From: Nautilus pompilius
Taxonomy: Eukaryota; Mollusca; Cephalopoda; Nautilida; Nautilidae
DNA: 64,000 nt
Reading direction: 5' to 3'
Assembly (NCBI GenBank): GCA_018389105.1
Contig: JACATO010001009.1
Location: 904,501 to 968,500 of the forward strand
The stretch's first letter is position 1; each line of letters starts with the position of its first letter. The notes beneath the pieces were generated by a model. The model had not been told where the DNA came from and did not search any database. It worked only from the letters and a program-made list of their open reading frames with translations. The position numbers and the translations under genes are program-made. Below are positions 12,901 to 50,620 of this stretch, in pieces.

Positions 12901-15900
12901 GTCTGTGCATTAACCACAACATGAGATCTCACACAGATGCTGCAGAAAAAGTTTTAAAAAAGGGCACTTAGGTCCACGGCTGTTATACTTCCAGAGCTTC
13001 GGTTTAACCGACCAAACATTCCACATTTACTTACTAATAAATGTTTGGTCGTGAGTTTGACTGCAAGTGCCTGCTTACTCTTCCATCTGCCGTAAACGAT
13101 AGAACTAATGAAACTCGCGGACCCGAACCTGCAGTGTTTCCAGCCAGGTCAGGCAAAAAAAAAGAGGTATTATTAACTTCTTTAACCTATCTAATTAGTA
13201 GAGAAAAATTTTCCATAAAAAAGATAAAGTTCGTAAAATGTAGAGTCAAAACCATCTTTGGATGGAAATGAAACAGACGACATATTTGACAAAATGTAGT
13301 TAATATCTACTATGTTTATAGCGATGTTTTATTAGTTTTAAATTATATATCAACTGTTCATTTATAGATTTTAACATTTTGTAAATATATCAAATCATAT
13401 GGCTTAAATTCCCCTTGTTAATCAATTAGTAACTTTTTAGCCGTATGATTTAAAGAGATTCCTGGGATTTGGCACTCAAAACTTGGAGAAATGGTAGAGA
13501 GAACATCACAATCAGCTTTCAGTTTAAACAGAAAATTTGTTCTTTATTTGTGGAAAAATATAACATGTACTTTATATTCGGGTTGATGTTATTGTGAACA
13601 AAATTTGTAGTAGCACAAACAACGTTATCGACACCAAGCAAATTACGGCGCAGTCAGTGAATACAAATCAATCTTTACATAAGAAGCATGTCCTCCTCAC
13701 AATATTAATTTTTTGATATACTTAAGAATTGTATCCAATCCCTTCTGTTTATCATCCAACTCTAGTAAAAAAAAGAAAATTAATGGGAGGTCTCTGAGGT
13801 TTTGTATTTTATTATTATTAGATAAACAGTCCCTGGATATTATGATTAAAAGATTTTAAAACCTAAACAGTTACCTCCTGGATACTGATGGAACTGGTGT
13901 GTTCCTAAAAACTCTGGAAGAAAACATCTCAACTCAATTAATGCTGGATCAGTAGTAGCTGGATCAAAAACCATTTCATACAAATTCAGTTCCCTATTTC
14001 CCTTTGGTGCTGGCTGAACCATTTTTAGTAAAGTACTATTTGCATATTGTAAAAAAGCTGAAAGGAAGAAAAAAAAGAGAATGCTTGTAAAAAGTTTCAG
14101 CTGAGTTTAAAATCAAAGCATTAGTTTATATATAAAAGCAATCACTTTCTAAAATACTATTATTTAGTTATTTATTTGCAGCATATTTCTGCAGGTTTTG
14201 GAAGTCTCCATAAACTAATGTAAAATCATAATTTTAAAAAAGCCAACCATCTCACTTACGTTATCATCTTAGAGTTTGTTTTGATCTAATCCAAAACTGT
14301 TACTTCTCCGTCATGTTCTCTGAGACTGAAGCTCGTCGTCAGGTTTTTCTATAGTCTGTGTATCTACCATTCTACAGCGAGCTCCTCATTTTTTTAGAAT
14401 TATACAATAATACCCCCTTAACAGGAGTAAGCAGAGTCCTTTGCAGAACTAGGGTACTTAACTTATAATAAATACTTTATTGTTGCCCATGCCCCAATAA
14501 ATCTTCATCTTCAGCCTCAAAAAATGCCCATTTGCCTGCATTTATTGATACTTTTTTAAGGAATATTTTGGCACATAAAAATCCTCCTTTGCCATAGCAT
14601 TCGTAGGATATTGCCTTGTTTGACAATGTTTAGGAAAGCACTTGTTTGGGCAGCTAGCTTTATTGAGCTAGCTGTAACGTTTTTCTTCCTGTATGTCACT
14701 GATAAAGCAACTGTGAATAATATAATTACTTTGATAATATTGTAATCTTTTCCACTGTTTCATTACACTGTCATGTACATTTGGTGATATTTGGCTTGTA
14801 CTGTCATTTGGAGATATTCTAGGTTTTATTTTCAGATGAGAACAGATTTTGACTTTTTCTGGGCCAAGTAATCACCCACTCCCAACTTTTGGATTTTGAT
14901 GAGTTCCAATAAATGTCTGAGCAGTAATTAGAAGCAACATGATACCTTAATTTTCAAAATCGATTAGCTTAACAGGCAAAAAAACGGTTAGTGAGAGATA
15001 TCAGAGTGTATGTTCTACGTAGCTTGATGAACATGACTGGTGTGAAATGTGAAAAACAAGAATAAAGTGTTTGACACCTTTAAACAAGGTGATTTTCTAT
15101 GGTTAAGTTAGATGGTCTCATTTTTTTAGCAAGAAGGGGAGATAAATGGCTCTGGGCTCTGATGATGGTGATCACAGAGACTAATATGAAGCATAACTAT
15201 GTGAAGAAAATGTTTAAGACTTACCCATAAACTGAAGAATGACAGAAGCAGCATCTGGCATTCTTAACACAGTGAACCTTGACTAAATTATTTTATTCTT
15301 TTTATTAACAAAAAGGATGGTCCCTGTTCATGGAAAGTCATAATATATAAATAACATTTTAAAGAGAGCAATGTGAAAGTGTATGTATGTTGTAAACTAC
15401 GAACACTAAAACTTCAGCAATTCCAGTTACTCTGTATGGATCATTAATTACAGCCTTTTGAATATGCAGTTAAGGTGGGAACCCAAAAATAAGCAAAGTG
15501 TATAAATGTTGGAGGAAGTTCAATAAAGATATATTAGAATGATTAGCAGCACACATTTATTTCAGTCATGAAGATTAAAGCAGCTTTGGTTGTCTAAGCT
15601 GACTTCCAGATGTTTTTATGCTAGTATGAATAAAGTTTCTAGTTTTTAAAATATTTTGTGAAAGAATGCGTAAAGCCGGAGGTTTTCCAGCACTCGTGGC
15701 GCAGCATAAATCACTAAAAGTCAGAACTACAAAAATAAATGAAGATGCCAGGATATGACACTTTAGCGATTGCACAGAAGCTGCCTGGAATGTTTTTCTA
15801 AAACAACGTAAATATTTTTTTAGAAAACAGACTAGATAAATTTTTTTTGTGTGAAAGCTTTATCAGTTTTCAAATGTCCTGCTCCTCTGATTTCCTTTAT

Positions 15901-18900
15901 CAATATTCGTGTGTGTCTTATGATTGCTTCAAGGCCAAGAGAAAAAAAAACTCTTAGGAAGCACCTCAAAAATAGAATAAGAGGGATTTTCACATTTTCA
16001 TTATAGGATAAAAGCAAAATCAAATGAAGTACAAGCTATTAGACATAAAAATAATACTCTTGTCTTGTATGCAAAGACAACAGGTCATGGTCAATCATCA
16101 TTAGTGCTCATTGAATGGTTTGTGAAAACTCAAGTGGCATACTCCTCCTGTCAAAATGTTCTGAACATGGACTTGACATCATCAACATCCTCTTCCAACA
16201 ACAGTCAGACAAATATAAAACCATATGAATGCACCAAAGATCCAAGCACTGGAATATGCATGAACTAGACACTGTGACATCCACAACATACAAATCAATA
16301 GTCTTGAAGGGTGCTGACTGTTGGACTAATCATCAACTTCTTTGCACCAAGGTTACACTGAGACTGGCCTGCCTGCAAAGATCACAGGAAAATAGAATCA
16401 TCATAAAGCTGGATATGTTACCGACAAACTTAGAGTAAACAACACGAAACATCTCAGATCCACTACAGGTCCCATGGACACTGTTGAAGAGAGCTGACAG
16501 AAATTCCAGTACATAATAGATACGGCTTCTTTAGAAACCTTAGACCACATAAAAAGGAAACATCAGAACTAGTTTGAAGACAATGACCAATAGCTGAAAA
16601 ACTTCCTAGAAGAGAAACACAAGAGTTACATTGAGTGGCTGAATGACAAGTCTCCATCCAAACATGTTAAGTATACCCAGCTCTTAGACAAAATGAAGGA
16701 CAGCTGATGGAAGCCAAGTAGCAGAACTTGTCTTGCTCTGACTAGCATAATAGCCAGTGCTTTTACCAAGGCATAAAGGCAGTTTATAAACCAAAACCAG
16801 TTCATGGTATCAATGACAAAACCATCCTGACAGAAAATACAGATTTTTCAATGCTGTTCAGAGCATCTCAGTCAACTCCTAAACAAATCATCTTGAGTAG
16901 GCAATCAAAACAGTCTATCATCTCTTCCATTGACATGAGCCAACCTTAAGAATACCACTGCTGCAATCAGGCAACTTCAGGTTGGCAAAGTACTTGGCCC
17001 TGAAAGAATTGCTGCCAAATTTTTCAAAGCAGGTGGGGGTCAGATATCAGGACACCCTTTCTCACTCTTCTAGCTGTTTTAGGAAGATATACTCCCACAA
17101 GACCTGAAAGATGCCACCATCATCCACCTGTACAAGCACATAAGTGATGTAACTACCACGACACCCCTCTTCTTAATAGCTATAAAGATACTTTTCTGCA
17201 CTGTATTGAAGCACATAACATCCAAACTCCTAGACAACATCTTGCCTGACAGTCAGAGTAGATTCAGGAGTGGATGTAGAACAACACAATCTTTGCTGCA
17301 TACAAACTGCAGGAGAAATGGCATGAACACCATGAAGACCTCTACAGCCTTTCCATTGACCTCACTAAAGCATTTGACACCATAAGCAGAACAGGCCTTT
17401 GGAAGGCTAGACAGGGTTGCCCAAGTAAATCCATCAGCATAATCAAATCATTTCATAATGAGATGATGGCTTGAGTCATCAAAGCACTTCAAAAATTTTC
17501 CTGTTCAAAAATAAGCTTAAGAAAGGATGTCATGGTTCAATCTTCAGCCTACTGTTTGTTAGTGATACTCCTCACTGTCTACCGAGGCTAAGGATAGAAC
17601 TGATGAACATCTCTTCAACTTAAGGTTCCAAGCAAAAGCAAAGATCTACCACTCACTCCCTTGTCTGCTGGTGACTAAGCACTAGTTTCTCAAGTTGACC
17701 TACAACATTTGGTCAAATGCTTCTCAGCAGCCTCCATAAAATTTTGGTTCACCATCAGCCTAAAAATAATTAAGGTCATATATCAACCCACTCCCAGTAA
17801 CCAATATAAAGAATTAAACATCATTCTATACTGACTGATGTGAAGCTGTTGACAAGTTTGTCTAGTTTGGAAACAGTCTTCCTATGATTTGTCCTCTTGA
17901 AAAGAAATAAATCTCCAACCACATTGCAAAGAATAGCACTTCATTTGGTCATCTGGAATAGCACAACTTGAAACTATCTGTAAAACTCACAGTGCATCAA
18001 GTAACAGTCCTGTCTTCACTTTGAAATATGGGCCATCTACAGAAAGCACTTTTGGAGCTTTGACCAATTTTATACGAGATGCCTCGAGGCAGTCCAGGTT
18101 GCCTATGGCCAAACTATGCCAGTCTGGCCATCTGATCAAGGTGATGGATGACAGATTGCTGGAGAAACTCTTCTATTCTGATCTGGCTGCAGAAAAACAT
18201 GCATCATGTAGACAGTTTATGCACTTCAAGAAGAGGCTGAAATTCCCCTTGGAACTATGATATATCCATAAAGAGCATAAATTCACTGCCAAGAATATAG
18301 CTGGTTAGCGAGTTGCTCTTTCAACAGGGATAGAGAAATAAGAGCAGTAAATTTTGCTATTGGAAGCAAAGATACAAGCAGATGAGGAATTCCTCCTACA
18401 GCCGACCAAAGCTGTAATCGGTCTGGTTTGTGTGCAAGTCTGTGCATCCTGACACTACTGAAATGGCTGATAACCAAAAAGAGAGGATTTTTAAGAAGTA
18501 AATGCAACTAAAGAAGCTGTCATTTCAGTTAGCAAAATTAAAAGCAGATCAGAATCTTGAATTTTTAACTAAAAATAAATTTCTAAAAATTTCATTTGAC
18601 TGAAACCATCGCTTTTCACTAGAAACTTGTAAAATTTTCTTCATTCTCTAAAAAACAAAAATCCTCAAAATTTTGTTAATCAGAATTAGGCATATTTTTA
18701 TTAATATCCACCATCATATAAAGTAAAGCTGTATTTTAAACTTGACTAGTGTTGGTGTAATTACAAATGTATTGTAAATGTAACTATGCAGCCATTATTT
18801 GAAGAGTTCGAGTGCAAAAACCGATAAACGCCATTTCTGCTGAGACTGACTTGTGTGTATCACATGATAGCTTACAGTACCTCTGCTTTGATTCCGAAAT

Positions 18901-21900
18901 CCATTTTTTTTTTTACAAAAGTCAATAAAATCAGTGCATTTTACAGTACAAAACAAGGTTTTGTTTCAAAAACCGATAAGCACCATGGTGTTTCTTTTCC
19001 AAACCCTGATATATCCATACAGCCAATCAGCATACGTCATTTCGATAACATCATCAGAAATGGCAGCGCCCTGTTTTATTGTTTATCTGCCATTTGCATT
19101 CTCGATTCAGAATGGATTTCTCAGTGAAAATTCATTTTAAAAAAGCTTTAAATCACGCAAAGAATAGAAGAATTCGAAGAAATTGATGAGCAAGTAATGC
19201 AGTCACTGACTGGGCGCAAGAGGAAGAGCTGTCCTGAAAATTCTGCACGTTCTGTGGCGAAGAAAGGCCAGCATAGCTCTATTGGAAAAATTCCTAGTGT
19301 AGCGTGTGTGCATAACAAGCCTGGTGTGTGCATGGTGTCCACGCTGACGGGACCTGAGCTGACTCACCTGCATGGCATGCTGTATTCCAAACAGGACAAA
19401 GTGAAGCAGGATGCTTTGCTGCTGTCATATATGACTATCCAGAAAGTTCAGCAATGTAGTTGACATAAAGTACTTTGTACTCAAGGAAAACAAAGACAAA
19501 GGTCCAGTGTGCAAGGCATCGTTCCTGAGTATTTTTTGTGAGTATTTTTTTTACATCCTTTAAAATAAGAGTATGCTGTTCTTTTATGTCTGTAAGTCAT
19601 GTAAAATTACTGGGAATTGTGCTTGCCGGTGAACAAAGATGCTGCGATGATATAACTGGCTATAGCATCAAACTTCTATAAAAGTATGAACCTGTTATTC
19701 ATATTATTCTGCTTGTTAATGAGTAAATTGTCATTTTGTTTATTACCCTTTTTTTTTTTTTTTTATAATTTCAGGTGTTGGTAGAGAACGCGTGGCAAAA
19801 ATCGCTAAGTACTGGTATGAGAATGGAGTGGCCCGTCAGAAGAATCGTTGTGGTGCACGGAATGTTGAGCAAAGTAACAAAAAGAGAGCAGCTGTGCGGC
19901 AGCATATTGAAACATTCACTTGTCATGCAAGTCATTATGCACATCAAGGTGCTCCTGGCCGAAAATACCTGCCTTCAGACCTCAATGTTAGGAAGATGCA
20001 CCAGTTATTCAGACAGCAAAATGATGCACAGATAACGTATGCATTCTACTACAGTGTATTTTTGTACGATTTTAACTTGGAGTTCAGCCACCAGCCAAAG
20101 ATGTCTGTAGTGCCTGCATGAAGTTCCGCCATCAATTAAGGAATACAGAACTGCCAGATGAGGAGAAACGAACAGTTTCAGTGCTGTACCTGCTGCATTA
20201 TCACAGGGGACAGAAATTTTATGACCTGCTCAACACAGTTGGCGATACCTACACTGTGCGTTTTGACATTATGGAAAACCTTTTCCTCCCCAAGTTTCCA
20301 AATGGGCACACTTATTATTCATGGCAACTGTACTTGTATGTTTTTGGCATAGTTAGTCACCGTGAGTGTGGCCAGCCTCAAGGGAAGGAGGACATTCATC
20401 TCTTTGTGTGGTTAGAGCACCAAAATAGGAAGGACAGCAACATGGTGGCATCTGCCCTTTGACATTACTTTGGGACTGTTGTACATGTTGAACTATCTCA
20501 ACACTATACACTGAGGCTGTTTTCTGATTTGTGCTATGGTCAGAACAAGAATATCAATTTTCTGTCTATGCTCTTTGCTTTGAGAAAAGAGAAATTCAGG
20601 GAACTTAAAATTGAATATAACTTCCTCATTTGTGGACAGTTTTCTCCCACCCAATCGTGTTTTTGGCCAGATTGAACAAGATATTTGGAAAAAGGACACT
20701 ATTCTGTTGCCATCAGAATACATCAACATCTTAAAGAAGCACAGAAATTTGCATGTTTATGGTGTTAACTGGACTTGTCATGATTTTAAATCAGCTGCTG
20801 CCATGTACTGCACATAATCTCGTTCCTTCAAAATCAGCAATGCCAGGATACTCGAGATTGATGCGGACAAGATTGGAATGCAACAAGCCTACAATGCTGA
20901 ATTTTGCTACCATGGTGTTTTGAAGAGGGGTAAGAAATGGAAAACATTAAAGCCAGCTGTCTTCCCAATGGTCAACTGCGTGAAGAAAGCAAAGAAAACT
21001 GACGTTCTAAAACTTATTGATGAACTGGGTGCTGTTGATGCTGCGAGACAGTTTTATGAGGATGCCTTAGCTGATGTCAGAGAGCATAATGTTGGCAGAC
21101 AGGACTTGGATGAAAGCAGTGATGAGGAACATTAGACTCAGTGTATGAACCTTTTGGTATTTTATGTTTTCTTAATGCTGAAAAAACTGTCTTTGTACAG
21201 CTTGAAAGCATTTTTATCTGTCTCTCTGATCTTTACTTAATATTATACTTGCCATTAGAATGAAATTCTGGTCATTCCAATGCCGCCACTCTTCTTTGCC
21301 TGTAAGTGAAAGCTGCAATTGTCTGTTTTTGAAAAAAAAACACACAACATGGATTTATCAGCTTTTGCAGGAAAACCTGTTCAAAATAATCAAAATATTA
21401 TTTTTTTAATAAAGTTTAATTTTTGAAATTCTGGCCTTTTATTAGCTTACCTGCCCTTGTTCAAAAACAGCTGATGTCACTTTGATGGGGGTATGTATGG
21501 AATGCACAGCAGAAAATTGTGATTTTCTCAAAACAGCAAAAATGAATTTATCGGTTTTTGCATCTCAACTCTTCATTTGTTGTTTTGTCTTTCTGAATCA
21601 ATCTGACTGATACTGTAAACACAAGTACAGAATATTATTATTATTTGCTTTATCTCACTCCCATTTAGTTTGCATAAATCAAGCATTTTTCATTTTCAGA
21701 TCTAACTGCCAAAAAAGCCACATAAATCCCATACTGAATAAACTATAATAAAAAAAATATGAACAGCTATGATTTTGTAGCAGCATGATATTTCCTTTAT
21801 GTAGAGACTAATGGATGCCTCAAGGTTTAGATACATTATTAGAGAATTCTGTCCCTAACTACAGTGCTTGATCTTCTCTTCTGAGCATCTCTATCTGGAA

Positions 21901-22193
21901 TTAAGTTCCTCACTTTTATGACATATCTATCCCTTTTCAGTCATTGTATTAGCCCTAGGCATTCAGGTTATTAACATTAACCATGCAACAATACCTTAAG
22001 AATTTTTGTTTGTTGTTTTAAATATTGTAATTCTGATGTGTTCTAGTGTTTTCCAAGATGCTTATAAGTATAAAATCTTACCAATTTTGTTTTGCTCTTT
22101 TTTACCTTTCACCCATTTATGTCCAGATACCTGATGGGTTAGCTTTGCTGTGCCATGGGGTAATTCATAATTTCCAGTAGAGTTGCAGGACAT
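3438..22193 (-). CDS. IPMK: Inositol polyphosphate multikinase (IPMK), 5 coding exons
   Basis: Kinase of the inositol polyphosphate kinase family, which phosphorylates inositol phosphates such as IP3/IP4 on the way to IP5 and higher forms. In animals it also acts as a nuclear PI3-kinase. I assembled the coding sequence from exons 22193-22082, 14057-13875, 10316-10147, 8752-8668 and 3928-3438. All junctions are GT-AG with matching phases and give 1041 nt, 346 aa. Seen motifs: an N-terminal HQVSGH segment; PSIADIKVG (residues 114-122), the family PxxxDxKxG substrate/catalytic signature; ASSLLLVYEG (224-233); and MIDFAH (312-317), whose Asp314 should bind metal. The protein is shorter than the human enzyme (about 416 aa) and nearer insect lengths. 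Between SSLL and IDF lies a poorly conserved, Cys-rich insert. Its introns carry many transposon relics. The IDF context and exon order favour IPMK over IP6K or IP3K. Confidence 0.93.
4150..4183. repeat. (ATT)n microsatellite
   Basis: Uninterrupted ATT/TTA trinucleotide run of about eleven units in IPMK intron 4. Confidence 0.8.
4363..4640 (+). mobile_element. tRNA-derived SINE with target site duplication
   Basis: The head is tRNA-like: a box A-type sequence TGGCCTAACGGGT at 4374-4386 and a near-perfect box B GGGTTCGATCCC at 4417-4428. These are the internal RNA polymerase III promoter elements. The body ends in a segment with GGCCTATGTCCAACA and a short ATGAC repeat tail, as in LINE-mobilised SINEs. 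It is flanked by an exact 13-bp duplication, GAACACTGCATAA, at 4350-4362 and 4641-4653. It is not a functional tRNA gene, because it lacks a clean anticodon stem. The target looks like the terminal region of a pogo/Tigger relic. Confidence 0.88.
5085..6130 (+). pseudogene. pogo/Tigger-like transposase relic
   Basis: Broken DDE transposase of the pogo/Tigger (CENP-B/jerky-like) class, read across frames. The helix-turn-helix region is recognisable near 5110-5200, with MKELCNKFHCGK. It is followed by a segment with VSSGEIVKRAL (5446-5480), then WMTATLMENWF (5589-5621). Next comes the diagnostic LALRPSNTTSTMQFLDQGVI (5674-5733), the family's PPNTTSxLQPLDQG block that bears a catalytic Asp. KGFKKAGF-like residues follow near 5876-5898. 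Several stops and frameshifts separate these blocks. A possible decayed terminal region around 4330-4680 received the SINE. Confidence 0.8.
6930..7072 (-). mobile_element. Degraded tRNA-derived SINE
   Basis: Read on the minus strand it has a box A-like TGGTCCAGTGAATAGG (7057-7042) and a box B-like GGTTTGATTCTAG (7012-7000) at tRNA-like spacing. This suggests an old tRNA-type SINE head in IPMK intron 4. It is more diverged than the SINE at 4.4 kb and no target duplication is visible. Confidence 0.5.
8668..8752 (-). CDS. IPMK: IPMK coding exon 4
   Basis: Acceptor CTTGGCAG, donor AAGG|GTAAGC, 85 nt. It encodes VYCPSKDTYFFLDRLYFRQI and the short helix after it, which aligns with the human segment following the conserved GMRV strand. 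The reading frame is open only in the phase dictated by exons 3 and 5. Confidence 0.85.
10147..10316 (-). CDS. IPMK: IPMK coding exon 3 (PxxxDxKxG motif)
   Basis: Acceptor ATATTTTAG, donor AGG|GTGAGT. It encodes LEDVTSSFVKPSIADIKVG, the LEDxT and PxxxDxKxG signatures of inositol polyphosphate kinases, followed by the GFQLSMR strand. It ends in phase 0. Confidence 0.93.
11480..12340 (-). pseudogene. Second pogo/Tigger-like relic, internally deleted
   Basis: On the minus strand 12330-12220 encodes a CENP-B-type helix-turn-helix start (EKLKIIEKLGKG, then SVTYGIGEQKV). That matches the ExKLEIIKxLExG...YGVGxxTV pattern of Tigger and jerky proteins. The catalytic domain is missing, and a broken C-terminal part follows down to about 11.7 kb. 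A Tigger-type terminus, CAGACAACTCTCAATTATCT preceded by TA, sits at 11480. The opposite terminus was not found. Confidence 0.6.
13875..14057 (-). CDS. IPMK: IPMK coding exon 2
   Basis: Acceptor TTCCTTTCAG and donor GAG|GTAACT. The exon encodes MVQPAPKGNRELNLYE and LIELRCFLPEFLG, which correspond to the family's Gln-Pro-x-Pro-x-Gly-x-Arg-Glu segment and the following helix. It joins exon 1 in phase (Ala codon split G|CT). Confidence 0.9.
14110..16020. other. IPMK intron 1, 3' part: no recognisable feature
   Basis: AT-rich intronic sequence between IPMK exon 2 and the LINE relic. Open frames here are short, with no motif or repeat structure that I recognise. Confidence 0.4.
16060..18270 (+). 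pseudogene. Decayed non-LTR retrotransposon (LINE): endonuclease and RT remnants
   Basis: Order on the plus strand matches a LINE ORF2. The end of the endonuclease domain is at 16229-16345 (MHQRSKHWNMHELD, then GADCWTNHQLL). A linker is followed by reverse transcriptase blocks near 17245-17400 (SRFRSGCRTTQSL, then LTKAFDT, from the PxxxGFRxGRGT and DLxKAFDxV motifs). A block resembling ADLQHLxxxFSAA...TISLKK lies near 17690-17780. The C-terminal FYTRCLEAVQ-like region is near 18065-18095. Many stops and frameshifts make it non-functional. It lies in IPMK intron 1, antisense to the host gene. The clade is unresolved. Confidence 0.85.
18801..21574 (+). mobile_element. Near-complete DNA transposon with TIRs and 4-bp TSD
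   Basis: Terminal inverted repeats of about 28 bp face each other. The left end begins GAAGAGTTCGAGTGCAAAAA at 18801-18828. The right end, at 21547-21574, is its reverse complement with a few differences. Both are flanked by ATTT (18797-18800 and 21575-21578), a likely target duplication. The ACCGATAA core recurs at 18972-18979. Inside, plus-strand coding remnants form one transposase-like protein. An N-terminal exon (about 19160-19463, GRKRKSCPENSARSVAKKGQ) is followed by an intron-like gap with a polypyrimidine/CAG acceptor before 19774. The body runs to 21135. Confidence 0.82.
19160..21135 (+). pseudogene. Transposase-like pseudogene of the 18.8-21.6 kb element (DUF7869-type?)
   Basis: Coding blocks are in order: N-terminal basic segment (19197-19463); VAKIAKYWYENGVARQKNRC and a HYAHQGAPGRKYLPSDLN segment (19774-20100); a Cys pair near 20100-20125 spanning a frameshift; DTYTVRFDIMENLFLPKFPN (20247-20306); and LFSDLCYGQNKNINFL (20518-20565). 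The last resembles the SDNCxGQNKN motif of a widespread metazoan transposase-like family often annotated as DUF7869. The C-terminus is acidic (DESSDEEH, stop 21133-21135). Defects include a 1-nt shift near 20095, an in-frame TGA near 20460 and further shifts near 20630 and 20815. The family name is from memory and tentative. Confidence 0.7.
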
Positions 22194-22218
22194 GGTTTAA
22201 TAGTCTCTGGTTATATAT
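22082..22218 (-). CDS. IPMK: IPMK coding exon 1 (with short 5' UTR)
   Basis: ATG is at 22193-22191 and the exon encodes 37 residues including HQVSGH, the start of the kinase fold. The donor is GTAAGA at 22081-22076, phase 1. A good acceptor (TTATTCCAG, AG at 22220-22219) lies 25 nt before the ATG. The true transcription start is therefore probably in an upstream non-coding exon, likely inside the GC-rich island at 23.5-24.3 kb. Confidence 0.85.
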
Positions 22219-22552
22219 CTGGAATAAATTAAAAGATACTACAGAGATTCAATCAAATATGGAAAACAGCAATCAACAAAATACACTGTCAAAATTGGGG
22301 ATACTTAAAGCTGATAGGTAGACGTTTGTACTGCTAATAGTTCATATTACTGATAGTAGTTATGGTTATTCGCAGGGAGGCATGAAGTCCTACAGTTGTG
22401 CCAATAATCAGTACCTCCCTCATGCTCCAGCTACATGTATATACTCTAATGGTGCACTTTCCCCATGCAAAGTCATGGTTTAACGGACACATACATGGGA
22501 TCTCTTATAATCGATAGTAATATAAGAAGGGATCCTTTCGTTGCCACGTTAA

Positions 22553-23522
22553 CCTTACCACTGTATTCCTTCTGGTGCCCTGCTGTCGGCGTCTGGGGTA
22601 GAGGGAGGAGGAGGAGGGAGAGGGGATCTCACCGACATCTTACCACCGTATTCCTTCTGGTGCCCTGCTGTCGGCGTCTGGGGTAGAGGGAGGAGGAGAG
22701 GAGGAGGGAGAGGGGATCTCACCGACATCTTACCACCGTATTCCTTCTGGTGCCCTGCTTTCGGCGTCTGGGGTAGAGGGAGGAGGGAGAGGGGATCTCA
22801 CCGACATCTTACCACCGTATTCCTTCTGGTGCCCTGCTGTCGGCGTCTGGGGTAGAGGGAGGAGGAGAGGAGGAGGGAGAGGGGATCTCACCGACATCTT
22901 ACCACCATATTCCTTCTGGTGCCCTGCTGTCGGCGTCTGGGGTAGAGGGAGGAGGAGAGGAGGAGGGAGAGGGGATCTCACCGACATCTTACCACCGTAT
23001 TCCTTCTGGTGCCCTGCTGTCGGCGTCTGGGGTAGAGGGAGGAGGAGAGGAGGAGGGAGAGGGGATCTCACCGACATCTTACCACCATATTCCTTCTGGC
23101 GTCCTGCTGTCGGCGTCTGGGGTAGAGGGAGGAGGAGAGGAGGAGGGAGAGGGGATCTCACCGACATCTTACCACCGTATTCCTTCTGGTGCCCTGCTGT
23201 CGGCGTCTGGGGTAGAGGGAGGAGGAGAGGAGGAGGGAAAGGGGATCTCACCGACATCTTACCACCGTATTCCTTCTGGTGCCCTGCTGTCGGCGTCTGG
23301 GGTAGAGGGAGGAGGAGAGGAGGAGGGAGAGGGGATCTCACCGACATCTTACAACCGTATTCCTTCTGGTGCCCTGCTGTCGGCGTCTGGGGTAGAGGGA
23401 GGAGGAGGGTTAGGGGATCTCACCGACACCTTACCACCGTATTCCTTCTGGTGCCCTGCTGTCGGCGTCTGGGGTAGAGGGAGGAGGAGAGGAGGAGGGA
23501 GAGGGGATCTCACCGACATCTT
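22553..23522. repeat. 90-bp minisatellite array, about 11 copies
   Basis: Tandem copies each contain TTCCTTCTGGTGCCCTGCTG, TCGGCGTCTGGGGTAGAGGG, a purine-rich GGAGGA tract and GGGGATCTCACCGACATCTT. Seven consecutive spacings are 90 bp; outer ones are shorter (78-84 bp). Because 90 is a multiple of three, the minus strand stays open for about 200 codons as a 30-residue repeat beginning MSVRSPLPPP. This is probably fortuitous rather than a gene. It lies between the IPMK first coding exon and the shared GC island. Confidence 0.95.
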
Positions 23523-23874
23523 GCGAAAGGTCCGGTGTCGGGGCCCCCCGGTGGTAACGGTTCCTGAGACTATTACTATTACCAGCAGAACAGAAAACGT
23601 GATAATATCTACAATACTGGGATTATCTCCCCCCCCCGCCGCCCGCTCCGTGGAGTATGGGTTGATGGATCGTACTTCCATAAAATGCGCAATTCTAAGA
23701 GAAAGGAAGACGAACCGGTGCCGGCTCCCAGACGGGACGGGTGCTTCAGAGATCCACCGCAAACGGGCAGGCCGCCATGTTATTCCGGTGGCAGGACAGC
23801 CGGAGTGAGCTCCCCCTGCCCGTGACGTACCACGCGCCGGTTAGGGGGCCAGCTCGCGGGAGTCCTCCGGTGGT

Positions 23875-49935
<26,061 letters not shown>

Positions 49936-50620
49936 AGAAGTGGAGGGAACCATAGCTGAACACAGCACACTAATCTGTGCGCGCCGACTTGGAATGTGTG
50001 AACATTAAAGGGTGTGGAATTTGTAATTTACGATGATTTAAACCTGTCGTATTTCTTGGTTTGATTTACATGTTGATGCATAATTGTGTAGGCTGTGAAT
50101 TGTAAGAATTTGAGTTTGTTCTTGTTTTAATTATTCTTTTTCATTTACATTTTAAAAGATTGTACAAGTTGCATTTGCAGAACAGATAACATCTTAACCT
50201 GTCAATCTGCCAGTCAAACAAATTATTTTAACCAGACCTAATTAGAAAAAAATGATCAGATTTGCTTCAGTCAATCAAACTCAGTTATGACTAGCAGATA
50301 AACAGATTATTATTTTAATTAAACTATTAGTCATAACTATTTAAAAATGTTTCTGCTTTTTTTTTCAGGAATTTATTCATAAAATTTGAAGATAAATTTT
50401 TTAAACTGTAACTTTTAGTCTTTCTATCAAGATATATATTGTACAGAAATTCTGCTACAAAGGAATTGAGGGAGCAGGAACTGGTGTTAGCCATCTTGTT
50501 TACTGCATCAATAAAGATAACTGAAGTTGTCTTCATGTGATGTTTACTGAAGTTATGGTTTTCATTCAACCATTTCAAGATATTACAGATGAAAATAAAG
50601 TGCTATAACCTAAATCTTTA
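49936..50620 (+). other. Phospho-lyase 3' UTR
   Basis: Non-coding AT-rich sequence after the stop, with two AATAAA hexamers at 50511-50516 and 50594-50599. The transcript probably ends near 50.53 or 50.62 kb. Confidence 0.6.

Noticed and set aside
23349..23762. 137-aa minus-strand ORF with a hydrophobic segment upstream of the 90-bp array
   Set aside because: It merges CpG-island sequence with minisatellite units and switches frame inside the array. No homology or conserved motif was recognised.
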